A DNA stretch of 64,000 bases, from positions 186,001-250,000 of the forward strand of contig MPDC01000003.1 in NCBI GenBank assembly GCA_001874255.1, given 5' to 3'. Every line of letters starts with the position of its first letter. Within the stretch, counting starts at the first letter, position 1. Positions 44,738 through 53,278 of this stretch are shown here, one piece after another. The notes beneath the pieces are model-generated. The model did not search any database. It was not told the origin of the DNA and saw only the letters and a program-made list of their open reading frames with translations. Origin of the DNA: Alphaproteobacteria bacterium MedPE-SWcel. GTDB lineage: Bacteria > Pseudomonadota > Alphaproteobacteria > Rhodobacterales > Rhodobacteraceae. The translations under genes and the position numbers were made by a program.

Positions 44738-45127
44738 ATGCCCAAACTCAGTGACGCCGTACGCTCGGGAAAGCTTGTGGGCAACCTGCAGGCGCAGGAA
44801 TGCCCGTCGCGTGACATCCTGAAACATGTCACCGGCCGTTGGGCGGTGTTGACGCTGATTGCGCTTCAGGGGCGGACCATCCGCTTTGCCGCACTCAGGC
44901 GCACGATCGGCGGGGTCAGCGACCGGATGCTGACGCAAACGCTTCAGACCCTTGAGGCAGACGGATTTGTCCATCGGCAAGCCTTCAAGGTCGTGCCACC
45001 CCATGTGGAGTACAGCCTGACCCCGATGGGCGAAAAGGTGGCGCAGCATGTGCGGGAGCTGGCCGACTGGATCGAGGACAACACCGGCGAGATCCTGTCG
45101 GCCCGGCAGGAGATCGCGTCGCGCTAG
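44738..45127 (+). CDS. HxlR family transcriptional regulator
   Basis: 129-residue winged-helix regulator of the HxlR class. It has the redox-type N-terminal cysteine in QECPSRDILKHVTGRWAVLTL, the recognition region FAALRRTIGGVSDRMLTQTLQTLE and the wing VVPPHVEYSLTPMG. QorR/YodB-type members sense quinones or electrophiles through this cysteine. A TTG codon 27 nt upstream is in frame, but MPKLSDAVRSG from 44738 is preferred. It probably controls the divergent NmrA-like gene. Confidence 0.88.
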   Translation: MPKLSDAVRSGKLVGNLQAQECPSRDILKHVTGRWAVLTLIALQGRTIRFAALRRTIGGVSDRMLTQTLQTLEADGFVHRQAFKVVPPHVEYSLTPMGEKVAQHVRELADWIEDNTGEILSARQEIASR

Positions 45128-45138
45128 CAGGCTGGAAG

Positions 45139-45429
45139 TCAGGGTGCCAGCAGGTCGAGGTAGGCCCGCAGCCTGAGGGCAAGGAAAGGTTGCGGCGGGT
45201 CAATCAGGCAAGCGGACATGGGGGCCGCGATTTGATCCGGTAGCACGCGGCCGAATGGTGCTGCCTCCGGTGGCCCTTCGACCGTGGAACGGGGCAGCAG
45301 GCCGCCCCCCACGTCCCGCGCTATCATTGCCCGGATGGTCGAAGAAACCGCCGCCGCGATGCGCCCCTGTGTCGTCAGCAGAGGGCTGGGCCACGGGATG
45401 GCCGCTCTGGTTCCGGCAGTGGCGACCAA
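45139..45429 (-). pseudogene. LysR-type regulator remnant (C-terminal end)
   Basis: The frame from about 45370 to the stop at 45139 reads like the end of a LysR effector domain: AVSSTIRAMIARDVGGGLLP, FGRVLPDQIAAP and PQPFLALRLRAYLDLLAP. The DNA-binding half and most of the effector domain are missing upstream, where the guanidine riboswitch begins. It is therefore a truncated gene. Confidence 0.5.
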
Positions 45430-45612
45430 CTGTTGTGGGGGCTCGGTTTGGCAATAAGGGCCTCTGTTTGCCCCTCACGGCGGCACAGTTGTGCCCGCCA
45501 AAAAGGCGGCGCCCCTCCAAAACTGCTGCTTTTCCGCGCAATTCAGACACCTCCACACATTCAATGTTTCAACAGCTTGCGCGCTACCGGCACTTCGGTC
45601 TGTCCTAGAGCT

Positions 45613-45731
45613 GCAGGGCGCTTAGGGTTCCGTTGTCTGATTTGACAAGCCTGGTCCAAGAAGCGCCACCTGCCTGGCAAAATCCGGGCGGGCACACGGC
45701 GGGGCAAAATCCCGGGAGGTTACTGCGCTGG
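45613..45731 (+). ncRNA. Guanidine-I riboswitch (ykkC class)
   Basis: The diagnostic conserved blocks are all present in order: CTTAGGGTTCCG (45621-45632), a TTGTC/GACAA stem, CTGGTCCAAGAAG (45651-45663), and then ACACGGCGGGGCAAAATCCC followed by GGGAGG (45694-45719). Flanking GCGC segments (45618-45621 and 45725-45728) close the basal stem. Guanidine-I riboswitches turn on downstream genes when guanidinium binds. A second stem (GTCCGC/GCGGAC, about 45736-45769) follows and may be the expression platform. It directly precedes the importer and guanidine hydrolase operon. Confidence 0.93.
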
Positions 45732-45815
45732 TTTTGTCCGCGCCTGATCTCATTGTTCCGCCAGCGGACCCAAAGCCAACCTTGACTTCGGCGGGACGCA
45801 ACAACGGGGAATGAC

Positions 45816-46883
45816 ATGCAGCTGAAACAGATTTTGTCGGCAACAGCCATCTCTTTGGGTGTCTTGGGCGCGCTATCCGCACCACTCGCCGCCCAGGAAA
45901 AGACCGAGTTCAAATTGGCATGGTCCATCTATGTGGGCTGGATGCCTTGGGGCTATCTCGAAGACAGCGGCATAATGGACAAATGGGCCGAGAAATACGG
46001 CATCGATATCGAGATCGTGCAGTTCAACGACTACGTCGAATCCATCAACCAATACACAGCCGGCGCCTTTGATGGCGTTTCCGCCACCAATATGGACACC
46101 TTGTCGATCCCGTCCGGCGGCGGCGTTGACACCACCGCGCTGATCATTGGCGACTATTCCAACGGCAACGACGCGGTGATTGCCAAAGGCGCAAGCAGCC
46201 TTGAAGATCTCAAAGGCAAGCCAGTCAATCTGGTGGAGCTGTCTGTCTCCCATTATCTGCTGGCCCGAGGGTTGGACGCCGTGGGCCTTGAAGAGGCGGA
46301 CCTGGCCTCTGTGATAAACACCTCTGATGCGGACATGATTGCCGCATTCGCGACGCCAGACGTCGAAGCCGTGGTCACCTGGAACCCGTTGGTCTCTGAG
46401 ATCCTTGGCTCCTACCCCGATGCGGTGAACCTCTTTGACAGCTCCAAGATCCCTGGCGAAATACTCGATCTGATGGTCGTGAACACCGAAACCCTGGAGG
46501 CGAACCCGAACTTCGGCAAAGCCGTGGTGGGCGCATGGTATGAGGTGATGGGGTTGATGGCCGCGGGTGACGAAGCCGCGCTGACCGCAATGGCCGAAGC
46601 GTCGGGCACCGATCTGGATGGCTACAAGGCGCAGATGGCGGCGACCGAGATGTTCTTTGAACCGGCTGCTGCGGTGGCGCAGGCCAGCGCGGAGGCTCTG
46701 CCGACGACAATGACCGGCGTGGCAGAATTCCTCTTTGACAAGGGCATCCTGGGCGAAGGCGCACCAAGTGCGGATTTTGTCGGCGTTGCCTATCCGGATG
46801 GCACCGTCACCGGGGATGCGGGCAACGTGAAGTTCCGCTTTGACACCACCTACATGCAAATGGCTGCGGACGGCGCCCTGTAA
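45816..46883 (+). CDS. ABC transporter substrate-binding protein (probable guanidine binding)
   Basis: 355-residue periplasmic binding protein of the nitrate/taurine-like group, close to the type associated with urea-carboxylase clusters. It has a signal peptide (residues 1-26, cleavage near LAAQE), the mature start FKLAWSIYVGWMPWGYLED and the motifs GVSATNMDTLSIPSGGGVDT and FATPDVEAVVTWNPLVSEI. GGGGA precedes the ATG. The riboswitch ends 85 bp upstream, so expression is expected to respond to guanidine, which is therefore the likely ligand. Older annotations would call it a urea or taurine binding protein. Confidence 0.87.
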   Translation: MQLKQILSATAISLGVLGALSAPLAAQEKTEFKLAWSIYVGWMPWGYLEDSGIMDKWAEKYGIDIEIVQFNDYVESINQYTAGAFDGVSATNMDTLSIPSGGGVDTTALIIGDYSNGNDAVIAKGASSLEDLKGKPVNLVELSVSHYLLARGLDAVGLEEADLASVINTSDADMIAAFATPDVEAVVTWNPLVSEILGSYPDAVNLFDSSKIPGEILDLMVVNTETLEANPNFGKAVVGAWYEVMGLMAAGDEAALTAMAEASGTDLDGYKAQMAATEMFFEPAAAVAQASAEALPTTMTGVAEFLFDKGILGEGAPSADFVGVAYPDGTVTGDAGNVKFRFDTTYMQMAADGAL

Positions 46884-46959
46884 CGCCTCGCCACACGAAA
46901 CCGGCTTTGGCAGATGTTGGGTTTGCCAAAGCCGCGCCCAGACACGAGGACGCCCTGCC

Positions 46960-47772
46960 ATGCGCTTGATCAATCACAGACCCGCTCGCCCCGGCGCAGT
47001 CCTGCTTGCAGCGGTGCCGTTTGTGGTGCTGATTGTCGCCTATAGCATCGCGTCTGACATGCGCCTTGCCGCCAACCCGCAAGACAAGCTCCTGCCCGCC
47101 CTGTCGACCATCTCGGACACCGCGCAGCGGTTGTTCACGGTGCCAGACAAACGCTCCAAAGAGATCCTGCTGTGGAAGGATACAGTCGCCAGCCTCGCGC
47201 GGCTCATGGGGGGCGTTGGCATATCCGCGGCCCTGTCGCTGACTTTTGGACTGGCGATTGGTTTGCTGCCCTACGCACGCTCCGCGCTGTCGAGCTTTGT
47301 CGCGGTGGTGTCGATGGTGCCCGCACTTGCCCTGCTGCCGATCCTGTTCATTGTCTTTGGTCTGGGCGAATTGTCCAAAGTGGTGCTCATCGTGGTCGGG
47401 ATCACCCCTTTCATGACCCGCGATCTGGCCCAAAAGGTGATGGACATTCCCAAAGAGCAAATCGTGAAAGCCCAGACCCTTGGGGCCTCCAGTTGGGTGA
47501 TCACAGCACGGGTGGCGCTGCCGCAGATCCTGCCCCGCCTGATCGCAAATATGCGTCTGTCGCTCGGCTCTGCCTGGCTGTTTCTGATCGCGGCGGAGGC
47601 CGTGGCCTCGAACGTTGGTCTGGGCTACCGCATCTTCCTTGTGCGCCGCTATCTCGCGATGGATGTGATCCTGACCTACGTGATCTGGATCACGCTCCTG
47701 GCCTATGTGATTGACTGGTTGCTGAAAACGGTTTCGCGGCGGGCCTTCCCCTGGATGGAGGCGGGCCTGTGA
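46960..47772 (+). CDS. ABC transporter permease (probable guanidine importer)
   Basis: 270-residue permease of the TauC/SsuC/NrtB family with six hydrophobic helices and the EAA loop KAQTLGASSWVITARVALPQ. The frame is open upstream, but MRLINHRPARPG at 46960 starts after the binding-protein stop and has GAGGA nearby. It overlaps the ATPase gene by 4 bp. Confidence 0.88.
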   Translation: MRLINHRPARPGAVLLAAVPFVVLIVAYSIASDMRLAANPQDKLLPALSTISDTAQRLFTVPDKRSKEILLWKDTVASLARLMGGVGISAALSLTFGLAIGLLPYARSALSSFVAVVSMVPALALLPILFIVFGLGELSKVVLIVVGITPFMTRDLAQKVMDIPKEQIVKAQTLGASSWVITARVALPQILPRLIANMRLSLGSAWLFLIAAEAVASNVGLGYRIFLVRRYLAMDVILTYVIWITLLAYVIDWLLKTVSRRAFPWMEAGL

Positions 47773-48536
47773 GCTTTGTCAGTGTCCGCAACGTCTGGCA
47801 GCGCTACGGCGATCGTTCGATCCTCGAGCGCGTGTCTGTTAGCGTCGAGAAAGGCGAATTCATCTCCATTGTAGGGGCTTCGGGCTGTGGCAAGTCCACC
47901 TTCCTGCGCATGCTCCTGGCCGAAGAACGCCCCTACAAAGGGGAGATCCGCATCGAGGGTGGCGAGACCGCGGTGGAGCCCAACCGAGAGCGCGGCGTGG
48001 TGTTCCAGAAATACTCGGTGTTTCCGCATATGACGGTGCAGGAAAACCTGATTGCGGCGGAGGGGTTTCGAACCACCTTTGGCCGCCTGCATGGCGCGGC
48101 GCGAAAAGAGGCGGCACAGAGAGCGGATCAGATGCTGGAGCGCATCGGGCTCAGCCATGTGGCGCAGCACTATCCGGCGTCTCTGTCGGGCGGCATGCAA
48201 CAGCGCCTTGCCATCGGCCAGGCGATGGCTGCCAAACCCCGGATCCTGCTTCTGGACGAACCCTTTGGCGCATTGGACCCCGGTACGCGCCTGCAAATGC
48301 ATGATTTCCTGATGGAACTGCGAGACGAGACCCAAATGACCGTTTTCATGGTGACCCATGATCTTGAAGAAGCCTTCAAGCTGGGGGACCGGGTGTTGGT
48401 CTTTGACAAGCCACGCTGGGACCCTCAGGATCCCAACTTGATTGGCGCGACGATCACCTATGATTTTGACGTGCGCCACGGCGGCATTCCCCATCAGGAT
48501 ATTCTCGATCAATTTCCATCACTTGCGATGGGATAA
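47769..48536 (+). CDS. ABC transporter ATP-binding protein (probable guanidine importer)
   Basis: 255-residue ATPase of the nitrate/taurine group: Walker A GASGCGKST, signature LSGGMQQRLAIGQAMA, Walker B LLLDEPFGALD and switch VTHDLEEA. The GTG start overlaps the permease stop by 4 bp. It belongs to the riboswitch-controlled operon. Confidence 0.9.
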   Translation: MSFVSVRNVWQRYGDRSILERVSVSVEKGEFISIVGASGCGKSTFLRMLLAEERPYKGEIRIEGGETAVEPNRERGVVFQKYSVFPHMTVQENLIAAEGFRTTFGRLHGAARKEAAQRADQMLERIGLSHVAQHYPASLSGGMQQRLAIGQAMAAKPRILLLDEPFGALDPGTRLQMHDFLMELRDETQMTVFMVTHDLEEAFKLGDRVLVFDKPRWDPQDPNLIGATITYDFDVRHGGIPHQDILDQFPSLAMG

Positions 48537-48632
48537 CCTACACGTCCCATGCGCCCCCGGGCTCCGCATGGGATGGTCACCAAGGCTCGGAGATATCTGC
48601 CACACGGCAGGCAATGATTTGGGAGACATCTC

Positions 48633-49904
48633 ATGTTTTCACCTCCAGAACGTACGCGGTCACATCATCCACGTGACCTGCAATCCATCATCACCCGTCG
48701 CGAAAAGCGACAGCATCACCCGGATTTGACCAAGCTGGCAGGCTGGAAAGCCATGCAGAAAGAGGCCGACCTGCCCGAAGGCCGCTGGGACGAGGAACGC
48801 CGCTGGGCCCTGCGCATGGGGCTCACCGGTGCGGACAGTATCGAGGACAAGTCCATCCCCACATTTGCGCGCGGTGAGTTGCCCCATTTCGCCGGGATCA
48901 ATACCTTTCTGAAGGCCCCCTACGCGGAGGACGTACTGCAGGTCGCCAACTACGACGCCACCGTCCTTGGCATCCCCTTTGACGGCGGCACCACCTACCG
49001 CCCCGGCACACGGTTCGGACCACAGGGCCTGCGCAAGATCTCGGCACTTTACACGCCCTACAACTACGAAATCGGCGTCGACCTGCGCGAGCAGATGACG
49101 CTCTGTGATGCGGGCGATGTCTTCACCATCCCCGCCAATATCGAAAAGAGCTTTGATCAGATCTCGCGCGCGGTGAGCCATGTGTTCTCCTCCGGCTCGC
49201 TGCCGATCATGATCGGCGGAGACCATTCGATCGGCTTTCCCTGCGTGCGCGGGATTGCGGAATGCACCTCGAAAAAGATCGGCATCGTCCATTTTGACCG
49301 CCACGCGGACATCCAGGAAAAGGACCTCGACGAACGGATGCACACCACCCCCTGGTTCCATTCGACGAACCTGCCCAATGTGCCCGCCAAGAACCTTGTG
49401 CAGGTCGGTATCGGCGGTTGGCAGGTCCCGCGCGAGGCGGTCAAGGTCGCCCGCGAGCGCGAAACCAATATCATCACCATGGGCGATATGGAGAAGATGG
49501 GCATCGACAAGACCATCGAAATGGCACTGGAGATGGCGTGGGACGGGGTCGACATGGTCTATATGTCCTTTGACATCGACAGTATCGATTGCGGTTTTGT
49601 GCCCGGCACCGGCTGGCCAGAGCCGGGCGGTTTCCTCCCGCGTGAGGCGCTGGCGCTGGCCTCTGGCATCGCCGCCGAAGGCATCTGCGGCATGGAGCTG
49701 GTCGAGGTTTCGCCGCCCTATGACACCTCCGACATCACCGCCCTGATGGGCACCCGAGTGATTGTGGATGTGCTCGGTGCCTTGGTTTCCAACGGCAAGA
49801 TGGGCGCTCATAAGAAGTTCATCGACAAGCCGGTCACCACACCCCATGGCGACTTCGAAGGCCAGCGCTGGTCCAACGCTGCCCCGCATAAGGTAGGTCC
49901 ATAA
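48633..49904 (+). CDS. gdmH: Ni-dependent guanidine hydrolase, GdmH-like (agmatinase/ureohydrolase family)
   Basis: 423-residue ureohydrolase, longer than agmatinase (about 310-350) because of an N-terminal extension of about 100 residues (LAGWKAMQKEADLPEGRW...), as in Synechocystis GdmH (Sll1077). The binuclear metal ligands are visible: GGDHSIGFP (His), HFDRHADIQ (Asp, His, Asp) and MSFDIDSIDCGFVPG (Asp, Asp), followed by TGWPEPGGF. GdmH hydrolyses free guanidine to urea and ammonia with nickel. The guanidine-I riboswitch, the importer and the His-rich protein downstream all agree. Its stop overlaps the next start by 1 bp. Agmatinase or guanidinobutyrase is possible from family membership alone but less likely in this context. 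Confidence 0.9.
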   Translation: MFSPPERTRSHHPRDLQSIITRREKRQHHPDLTKLAGWKAMQKEADLPEGRWDEERRWALRMGLTGADSIEDKSIPTFARGELPHFAGINTFLKAPYAEDVLQVANYDATVLGIPFDGGTTYRPGTRFGPQGLRKISALYTPYNYEIGVDLREQMTLCDAGDVFTIPANIEKSFDQISRAVSHVFSSGSLPIMIGGDHSIGFPCVRGIAECTSKKIGIVHFDRHADIQEKDLDERMHTTPWFHSTNLPNVPAKNLVQVGIGGWQVPREAVKVARERETNIITMGDMEKMGIDKTIEMALEMAWDGVDMVYMSFDIDSIDCGFVPGTGWPEPGGFLPREALALASGIAAEGICGMELVEVSPPYDTSDITALMGTRVIVDVLGALVSNGKMGAHKKFIDKPVTTPHGDFEGQRWSNAAPHKVGP

Positions 49905-50365
49905 TGCCCCACGATCATCCACATCATCATGACCATGACCATACGCACAGCCATGCCCATCACGGGCATGGTCACAATCACCCCCATGGCGACCATCTGC
50001 ACAGCCATATGCATCACGAAGATGAGGCCGCAGATCTGCAGGTTCTGGCCACCCAGTTCATCGAGGGTTTTTTGCAGGCGACAGATAAGACCAGCTATCT
50101 GAAGCTCGCAGGGCTCCCGTTTGAGCGTCCTTCAAAAGACGGCGCCAAGGCGCTGAAGCTGATTGATGTCGAGCTGAAGACCGACTGGCAGGTCGGCACG
50201 GCGTCGCCCTCCTTCGGCTCTCGTGAACTCAGCTACCTCCCGTTCCCCGGCCAGATGGTGCAAGAGCGCACCAACATGTCGCTGATCTATGTGTCGATGG
50301 ATGAAAGATCCACGCTCGACATCCGCGACTTCCTCTATCAACGCAAACAGGAAATAGAAAAATGA
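49904..50365 (+). CDS. His-rich protein, probable nickel-delivery partner of GdmH
   Basis: 153 residues. The first about 37 are nearly all His, Asp, Gly and Pro (PHDHPHHHDHDHTHSHAHH and so on, about 18 His), a metal-storage tail like those of HypB, UreE or SlyD. The remaining 115 residues form a compact domain (LQVLATQFIEGFLQATDKTS, TASPSFGSRELSYLPFPGQM, TNMSLIYVSMDERSTLDIRD) that I cannot place in a family. GdmH elsewhere needs HypA/HypB-like nickel chaperones. None is present here, so this protein may do that job. It overlaps gdmH by 1 bp and the next small gene by 4 bp. Confidence 0.85.
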   Translation: MPHDHPHHHDHDHTHSHAHHGHGHNHPHGDHLHSHMHHEDEAADLQVLATQFIEGFLQATDKTSYLKLAGLPFERPSKDGAKALKLIDVELKTDWQVGTASPSFGSRELSYLPFPGQMVQERTNMSLIYVSMDERSTLDIRDFLYQRKQEIEK

Positions 50366-50517
50366 AACGCGCCCTTTTGACGATCTTGCCTCTTGTTGCT
50401 GCCACCCCTGCGCTGGCCCATGCAGACGGCAGCTTTCACAGCCACGGAGCAGAGCTTTTCCTGTGTCTCGCCGCGATCGGAGGGATCGCCGCAATCGCAT
50501 ATAGAAATATGAAATAG
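50362..50517 (+). CDS. 51-residue membrane peptide of the guanidine operon
   Basis: This short gene starts at the ATGA overlapping the stop of the His-rich protein gene. It has a signal-peptide-like start (MKRALLTILPLVAATPALAH), a short His-containing stretch (HADGSFHSHGAE) and one hydrophobic helix (LFLCLAAIGGIAAIAY) ending RNMK. The layout resembles a minimal HupE/UreJ-type end (His-rich mouth plus helix) and suggests metal handling at the membrane. The tight coupling argues that it is real despite its length. Confidence 0.7.
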   Translation: MKRALLTILPLVAATPALAHADGSFHSHGAELFLCLAAIGGIAAIAYRNMK

Positions 50518-50869
50518 AGTACTCTTGGCCGCCTTTGTTGAGGCTCGCGCCTGCGCAACCTCATCGTCTGGCCTGCCTCCTGGTGGGCAGGTCAGGACCT
50601 CGCGTGCCCCGGTGGGCTCCCGGCTACGACAGGGACGCCTCAGGACACAGGCCTACGACCCCGGTTCTGTCAAAATTGCGCGAATATCCGATCAGGCCTG
50701 CCCCTTACGGGTGGTCCCGGTCAAGCGTTGCTGATGGAGGCGATGTCCTCCGCCGAACGGCATCGTAATCTGGCAAAGTGGTGTGTTGCACGGTATCACT
50801 TCGACCAAGGAACCATCCCCATACCGCAAGGCCCAAGATAGGCGAAGACCGTGTAACGGTTTCGCGTGT
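50518..50869. other. Gene-poor stretch after the guanidine operon
   Basis: No supported reading frame. A modest hairpin CCTGCC/GGCAGG with an 8-nt loop (50572-50591) is the only terminator candidate and lacks a T tract. The stretch leads into an IS110 remnant. Confidence 0.5.
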
Positions 50870-50941
50870 CAGCGTCTTTCGAAGTACAACATTCTCGTCG
50901 TAGTCGACGGCGTGCACTTCAAGAACGTATTGTCCGTCCCC
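50870..50941 (-). pseudogene. IS110-family transposase fragment
   Basis: About 24 codons on the minus strand read GQYVLEVHAVDYDENVVLRK followed by TLTRETV, matching the N-terminal RuvC-like start of IS110/IS1111 transposases (VFQVHGVD...VVLRK). The flanking frame is unrelated on both sides. It is a relic marking past insertion. Confidence 0.5.
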
Positions 50942-51126
50942 AAAGCTCGACACACGCGCGCCTGGCGAATGTAGCGGTGGCTGCCCACAATTTACGCGCT
51001 ACATCCGTTTTTCCAGTGCTTCTATCGGTTGAGTCGCCCTCTGTTGGCGCGCGAAATGGCGCGGAGTGCATTTTTCCGGTAGCATCCAAGAGAGACGGCG
51101 TTCTGAATCTTCAGGAGGACTTGGCG

Positions 51127-52143
51127 ATGGTACATTGGCTCAGAGTTGCAGGTGCCTGCGTCTTTCTCCCCAGTTTTTCCGCCGCAGAGCCGTTACCCGT
51201 CCTGAACCTCGAACCCGAAGCGACAACCGTGTCCGGTCTGTCGAGCGGGGCATTCATGGCGGTGCAGCTGCAGGTGGCGTTCTCAAGTGCCATCTCGGGC
51301 GCGGGCGTTGTTGCGGGTGGGCCCTATGACTGCGCGGATCATTCGCTATGGCGCGCACTCAATGTGTGCATGGATCCGCTTTGGATCGCAGCCGATCCCG
51401 AGACGTCCTTTGATGCCATGCAAGCCCTGGCCGCAGAGAACCGCATAGACCCGCTTCAGGATGTGTCGCCCGACAGGCTCTATCTGTTTCATGGTCAATC
51501 CGATGACACCGTGGCGCGATCGACAATGGACGCTTTGCGCCAAACATATGAGTTGCTGGGCGTGTCTGCAGGCAACCTGAGCTACGTGACGGAGGTCGAT
51601 GCGGGGCACGGGTTTGTCACTGAGCAGGGGCCGGTGACCTGCGATGCAACCCGACCCGATTTCCTGATCGATTGTGATTTCGATCAGGCCGGTGACATTC
51701 TGAACCAGCTGTACGAAGACCTGTCGCCTCCGGTCGAGCCCAGAGACGAAGGGTTCCTGACCTTTGACCAGGCTCAATATACCAACGGCGCAGCGGGCAT
51801 GGACGATATTGCTTTTGCCTATGTTCCGGCTGACTGCGCCGCGGGCGAAGCCTGCCGTCTGCACATCGCGTTGCATGGTTGCAAGCAAGGGCGTCAGGTT
51901 ATCGATGAGGACTATGCGCGGCTGACGGGCTATAATCAATGGGCCGAGGCCAACCGGATCGTCGTGCTCTATCCGCAGGCCATCAGGATAGCTTCGCCCT
52001 GGTACAACTGGTTTGCGGGAAACCCGAATGGATGCTGGGACTGGTGGGGGTATTCAGGGCCGGATTATTTGAGCCGAACGGCGCCACAGCTGTCTGCGGT
52101 GGCCCGGATGGCAGACGCATTTGGCGCGCCTTTGCAGCAATGA
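51127..52143 (+). CDS. Secreted PHB-depolymerase-like hydrolase
   Basis: 338 residues with a signal peptide (residues 1-20, cleavage near SAAEP). The nucleophile elbow is GLSSGAFMA (GxSxG, Ser39), close to the N-terminus as in circularly arranged extracellular poly(3-hydroxybutyrate) depolymerases. The C-terminal half has the HIALHGCKQGRQ and NRIVVLYPQAI motifs and NPNGCWDWWGYSG, which is strongly conserved in that family. Eight or more cysteines suggest disulfides. AGGAG about 10 nt upstream supports the start at 51127. It probably attacks polyhydroxyalkanoate or a related polyester outside the cell. Confidence 0.85.
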   Translation: MVHWLRVAGACVFLPSFSAAEPLPVLNLEPEATTVSGLSSGAFMAVQLQVAFSSAISGAGVVAGGPYDCADHSLWRALNVCMDPLWIAADPETSFDAMQALAAENRIDPLQDVSPDRLYLFHGQSDDTVARSTMDALRQTYELLGVSAGNLSYVTEVDAGHGFVTEQGPVTCDATRPDFLIDCDFDQAGDILNQLYEDLSPPVEPRDEGFLTFDQAQYTNGAAGMDDIAFAYVPADCAAGEACRLHIALHGCKQGRQVIDEDYARLTGYNQWAEANRIVVLYPQAIRIASPWYNWFAGNPNGCWDWWGYSGPDYLSRTAPQLSAVARMADAFGAPLQQ

Positions 52144-52628
52144 AGCGTTTCGCCTTTTGACCGACGGTGTTGAGCGCAAAGGACGTGTCACTTGGCCTGC
52201 AGCCCGCGTCCTCGCGCCTTGAAATATTGCGCGAGCGGAGCGGTGTGAACTTGGGCTTGTCATCATTGGAAAGATGACGAGTGCCGCAGGCCACCGCACG
52301 ACGCTGCGTCCTACACTGCGCCCTGGCCTGCGGTTTCGGCCAGGTGAACCTCTTCCCGTCCAGGCGCTGAATGATCAGGACAAGGCCGGAGCCATCCCAT
52401 CCAGCATCTCCACCTCTTTGCATCGGGTCGCGCCAGCATAGCAAACCCCTCAATTTATCGAGGAATGGGGCCTTTGCACCGCCTACATTTTCTCGCGATA
52501 CTTGCTCCTTCGCTATCTCAACTATAGGGGCGGACCACTGCAAAAGCGGAGGTGTCCGCCCGGAGCGTTGCGCGGCCGTTGCAATGCTCCTGTCAACTCT
52601 TCATAAATCAAACCCGAAAGGACCCATC
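52144..52628. other. Gene-poor stretch with IS66 relic
   Basis: 485 bp between the depolymerase gene and zrgA. Apart from the IS66 relic described separately, open frames on both strands lack ribosome sites and family resemblance. A direct/inverted GC motif (GGGGCGGACC, GGTGTCCGCC) at about 52528-52560 may be an IS end. Confidence 0.4.
52334..52396 (-). pseudogene. IS66 TnpB (Orf2) fragment
   Basis: About 21 codons on the minus strand read DGSGLVLIIQRLDGKRFTWP, the hallmark C-terminal segment of IS66 Orf2 proteins. The flanking frame does not continue the family, so only a scrap remains. Confidence 0.5.
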
Positions 52629-53276
52629 ATGAAACATATCCTTCTGGCTTTGGCTGCAACCTCTGTCGGCGTGCCTGCAATGGCGCAGGACGCGCGCGAG
52701 ATGGACGCGCATGTCCATGGCGTCTCCACTGCGGAAATCGCCATCGAACACGGCAAGGTCGAGATCACGATCCTCTCACCGGGCATCGATGTCGTCGGCT
52801 TTGAATACGCAGCGACCTCGGCAGCGGACAAGGATGCGGTCGAGGCTGCCATCCGCAGCATGCTCACGCCCGAAAACATCGTGACCCTGCCCGCCGCCGC
52901 CGGTTGCCGCCTGACCGAGGTCCTCGTGCATCTGGAGGGGGGCGAGCCTGATCATGGCGACGCGGATGCGCATATGGAAGAGGATCAGGACCACGACACC
53001 CATGCCGGAGATGATGATCATGATCATGATCACGGTCATGAGGAGCACGCACAGGATCAGCGCGACCACGAGGACCAAATGAGCGAAGGGCAGCATAGCG
53101 AGTTCCACCTGAGCTATGCTTTTGCCTGCGAGGACGAAGACGCGCTGACCTCGGTCGGTTTCCCCTTCTTCGACCGGTTCGAAAATGCGCAGGAGATTGA
53201 GGCGCAATATATCACCGAGACCGCAGCAGGCCAGGCCGAGATCGGCCGCGATGCGCCGGAACTGACGCTGGAGTGA
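52629..53276 (+). CDS. Zinc-binding periplasmic protein ZrgA-like (DUF2796)
   Basis: 215 residues with a signal peptide (MKHILLALAATSVGVPAMAQ) and the DUF2796/ZrgA opening MDAHVHGVSTAEIAIEHGKVEITILSP. An acidic, His-rich loop at about residues 118-150 (DDDHDHDHGHEEHAQDQRDH) and the C-terminal EFHLSYAFACED...VGFPFFDRF complete the family pattern. In Vibrio, ZrgA is the periplasmic part of a zinc uptake system with an FtsX-type permease and ATPase, the same partners found here. GAAAGGA precedes the ATG. A Zur box was not found by eye. Confidence 0.86.
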   Translation: MKHILLALAATSVGVPAMAQDAREMDAHVHGVSTAEIAIEHGKVEITILSPGIDVVGFEYAATSAADKDAVEAAIRSMLTPENIVTLPAAAGCRLTEVLVHLEGGEPDHGDADAHMEEDQDHDTHAGDDDHDHDHGHEEHAQDQRDHEDQMSEGQHSEFHLSYAFACEDEDALTSVGFPFFDRFENAQEIEAQYITETAAGQAEIGRDAPELTLE

Positions 53277-53278
53277 CC

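Noticed and set aside
48633-49904. Calling the gene agmatinase (speB)
   Set aside because: The N-terminal extension, TGWPEPGG segment, guanidine-I riboswitch and His-rich neighbour favour guanidine hydrolase.
51983-52543. A 186-codon gene on the minus strand
   Set aside because: Half of it is antisense to the depolymerase gene; only a short internal segment matches IS66 TnpB, so it is a relic and not a gene.
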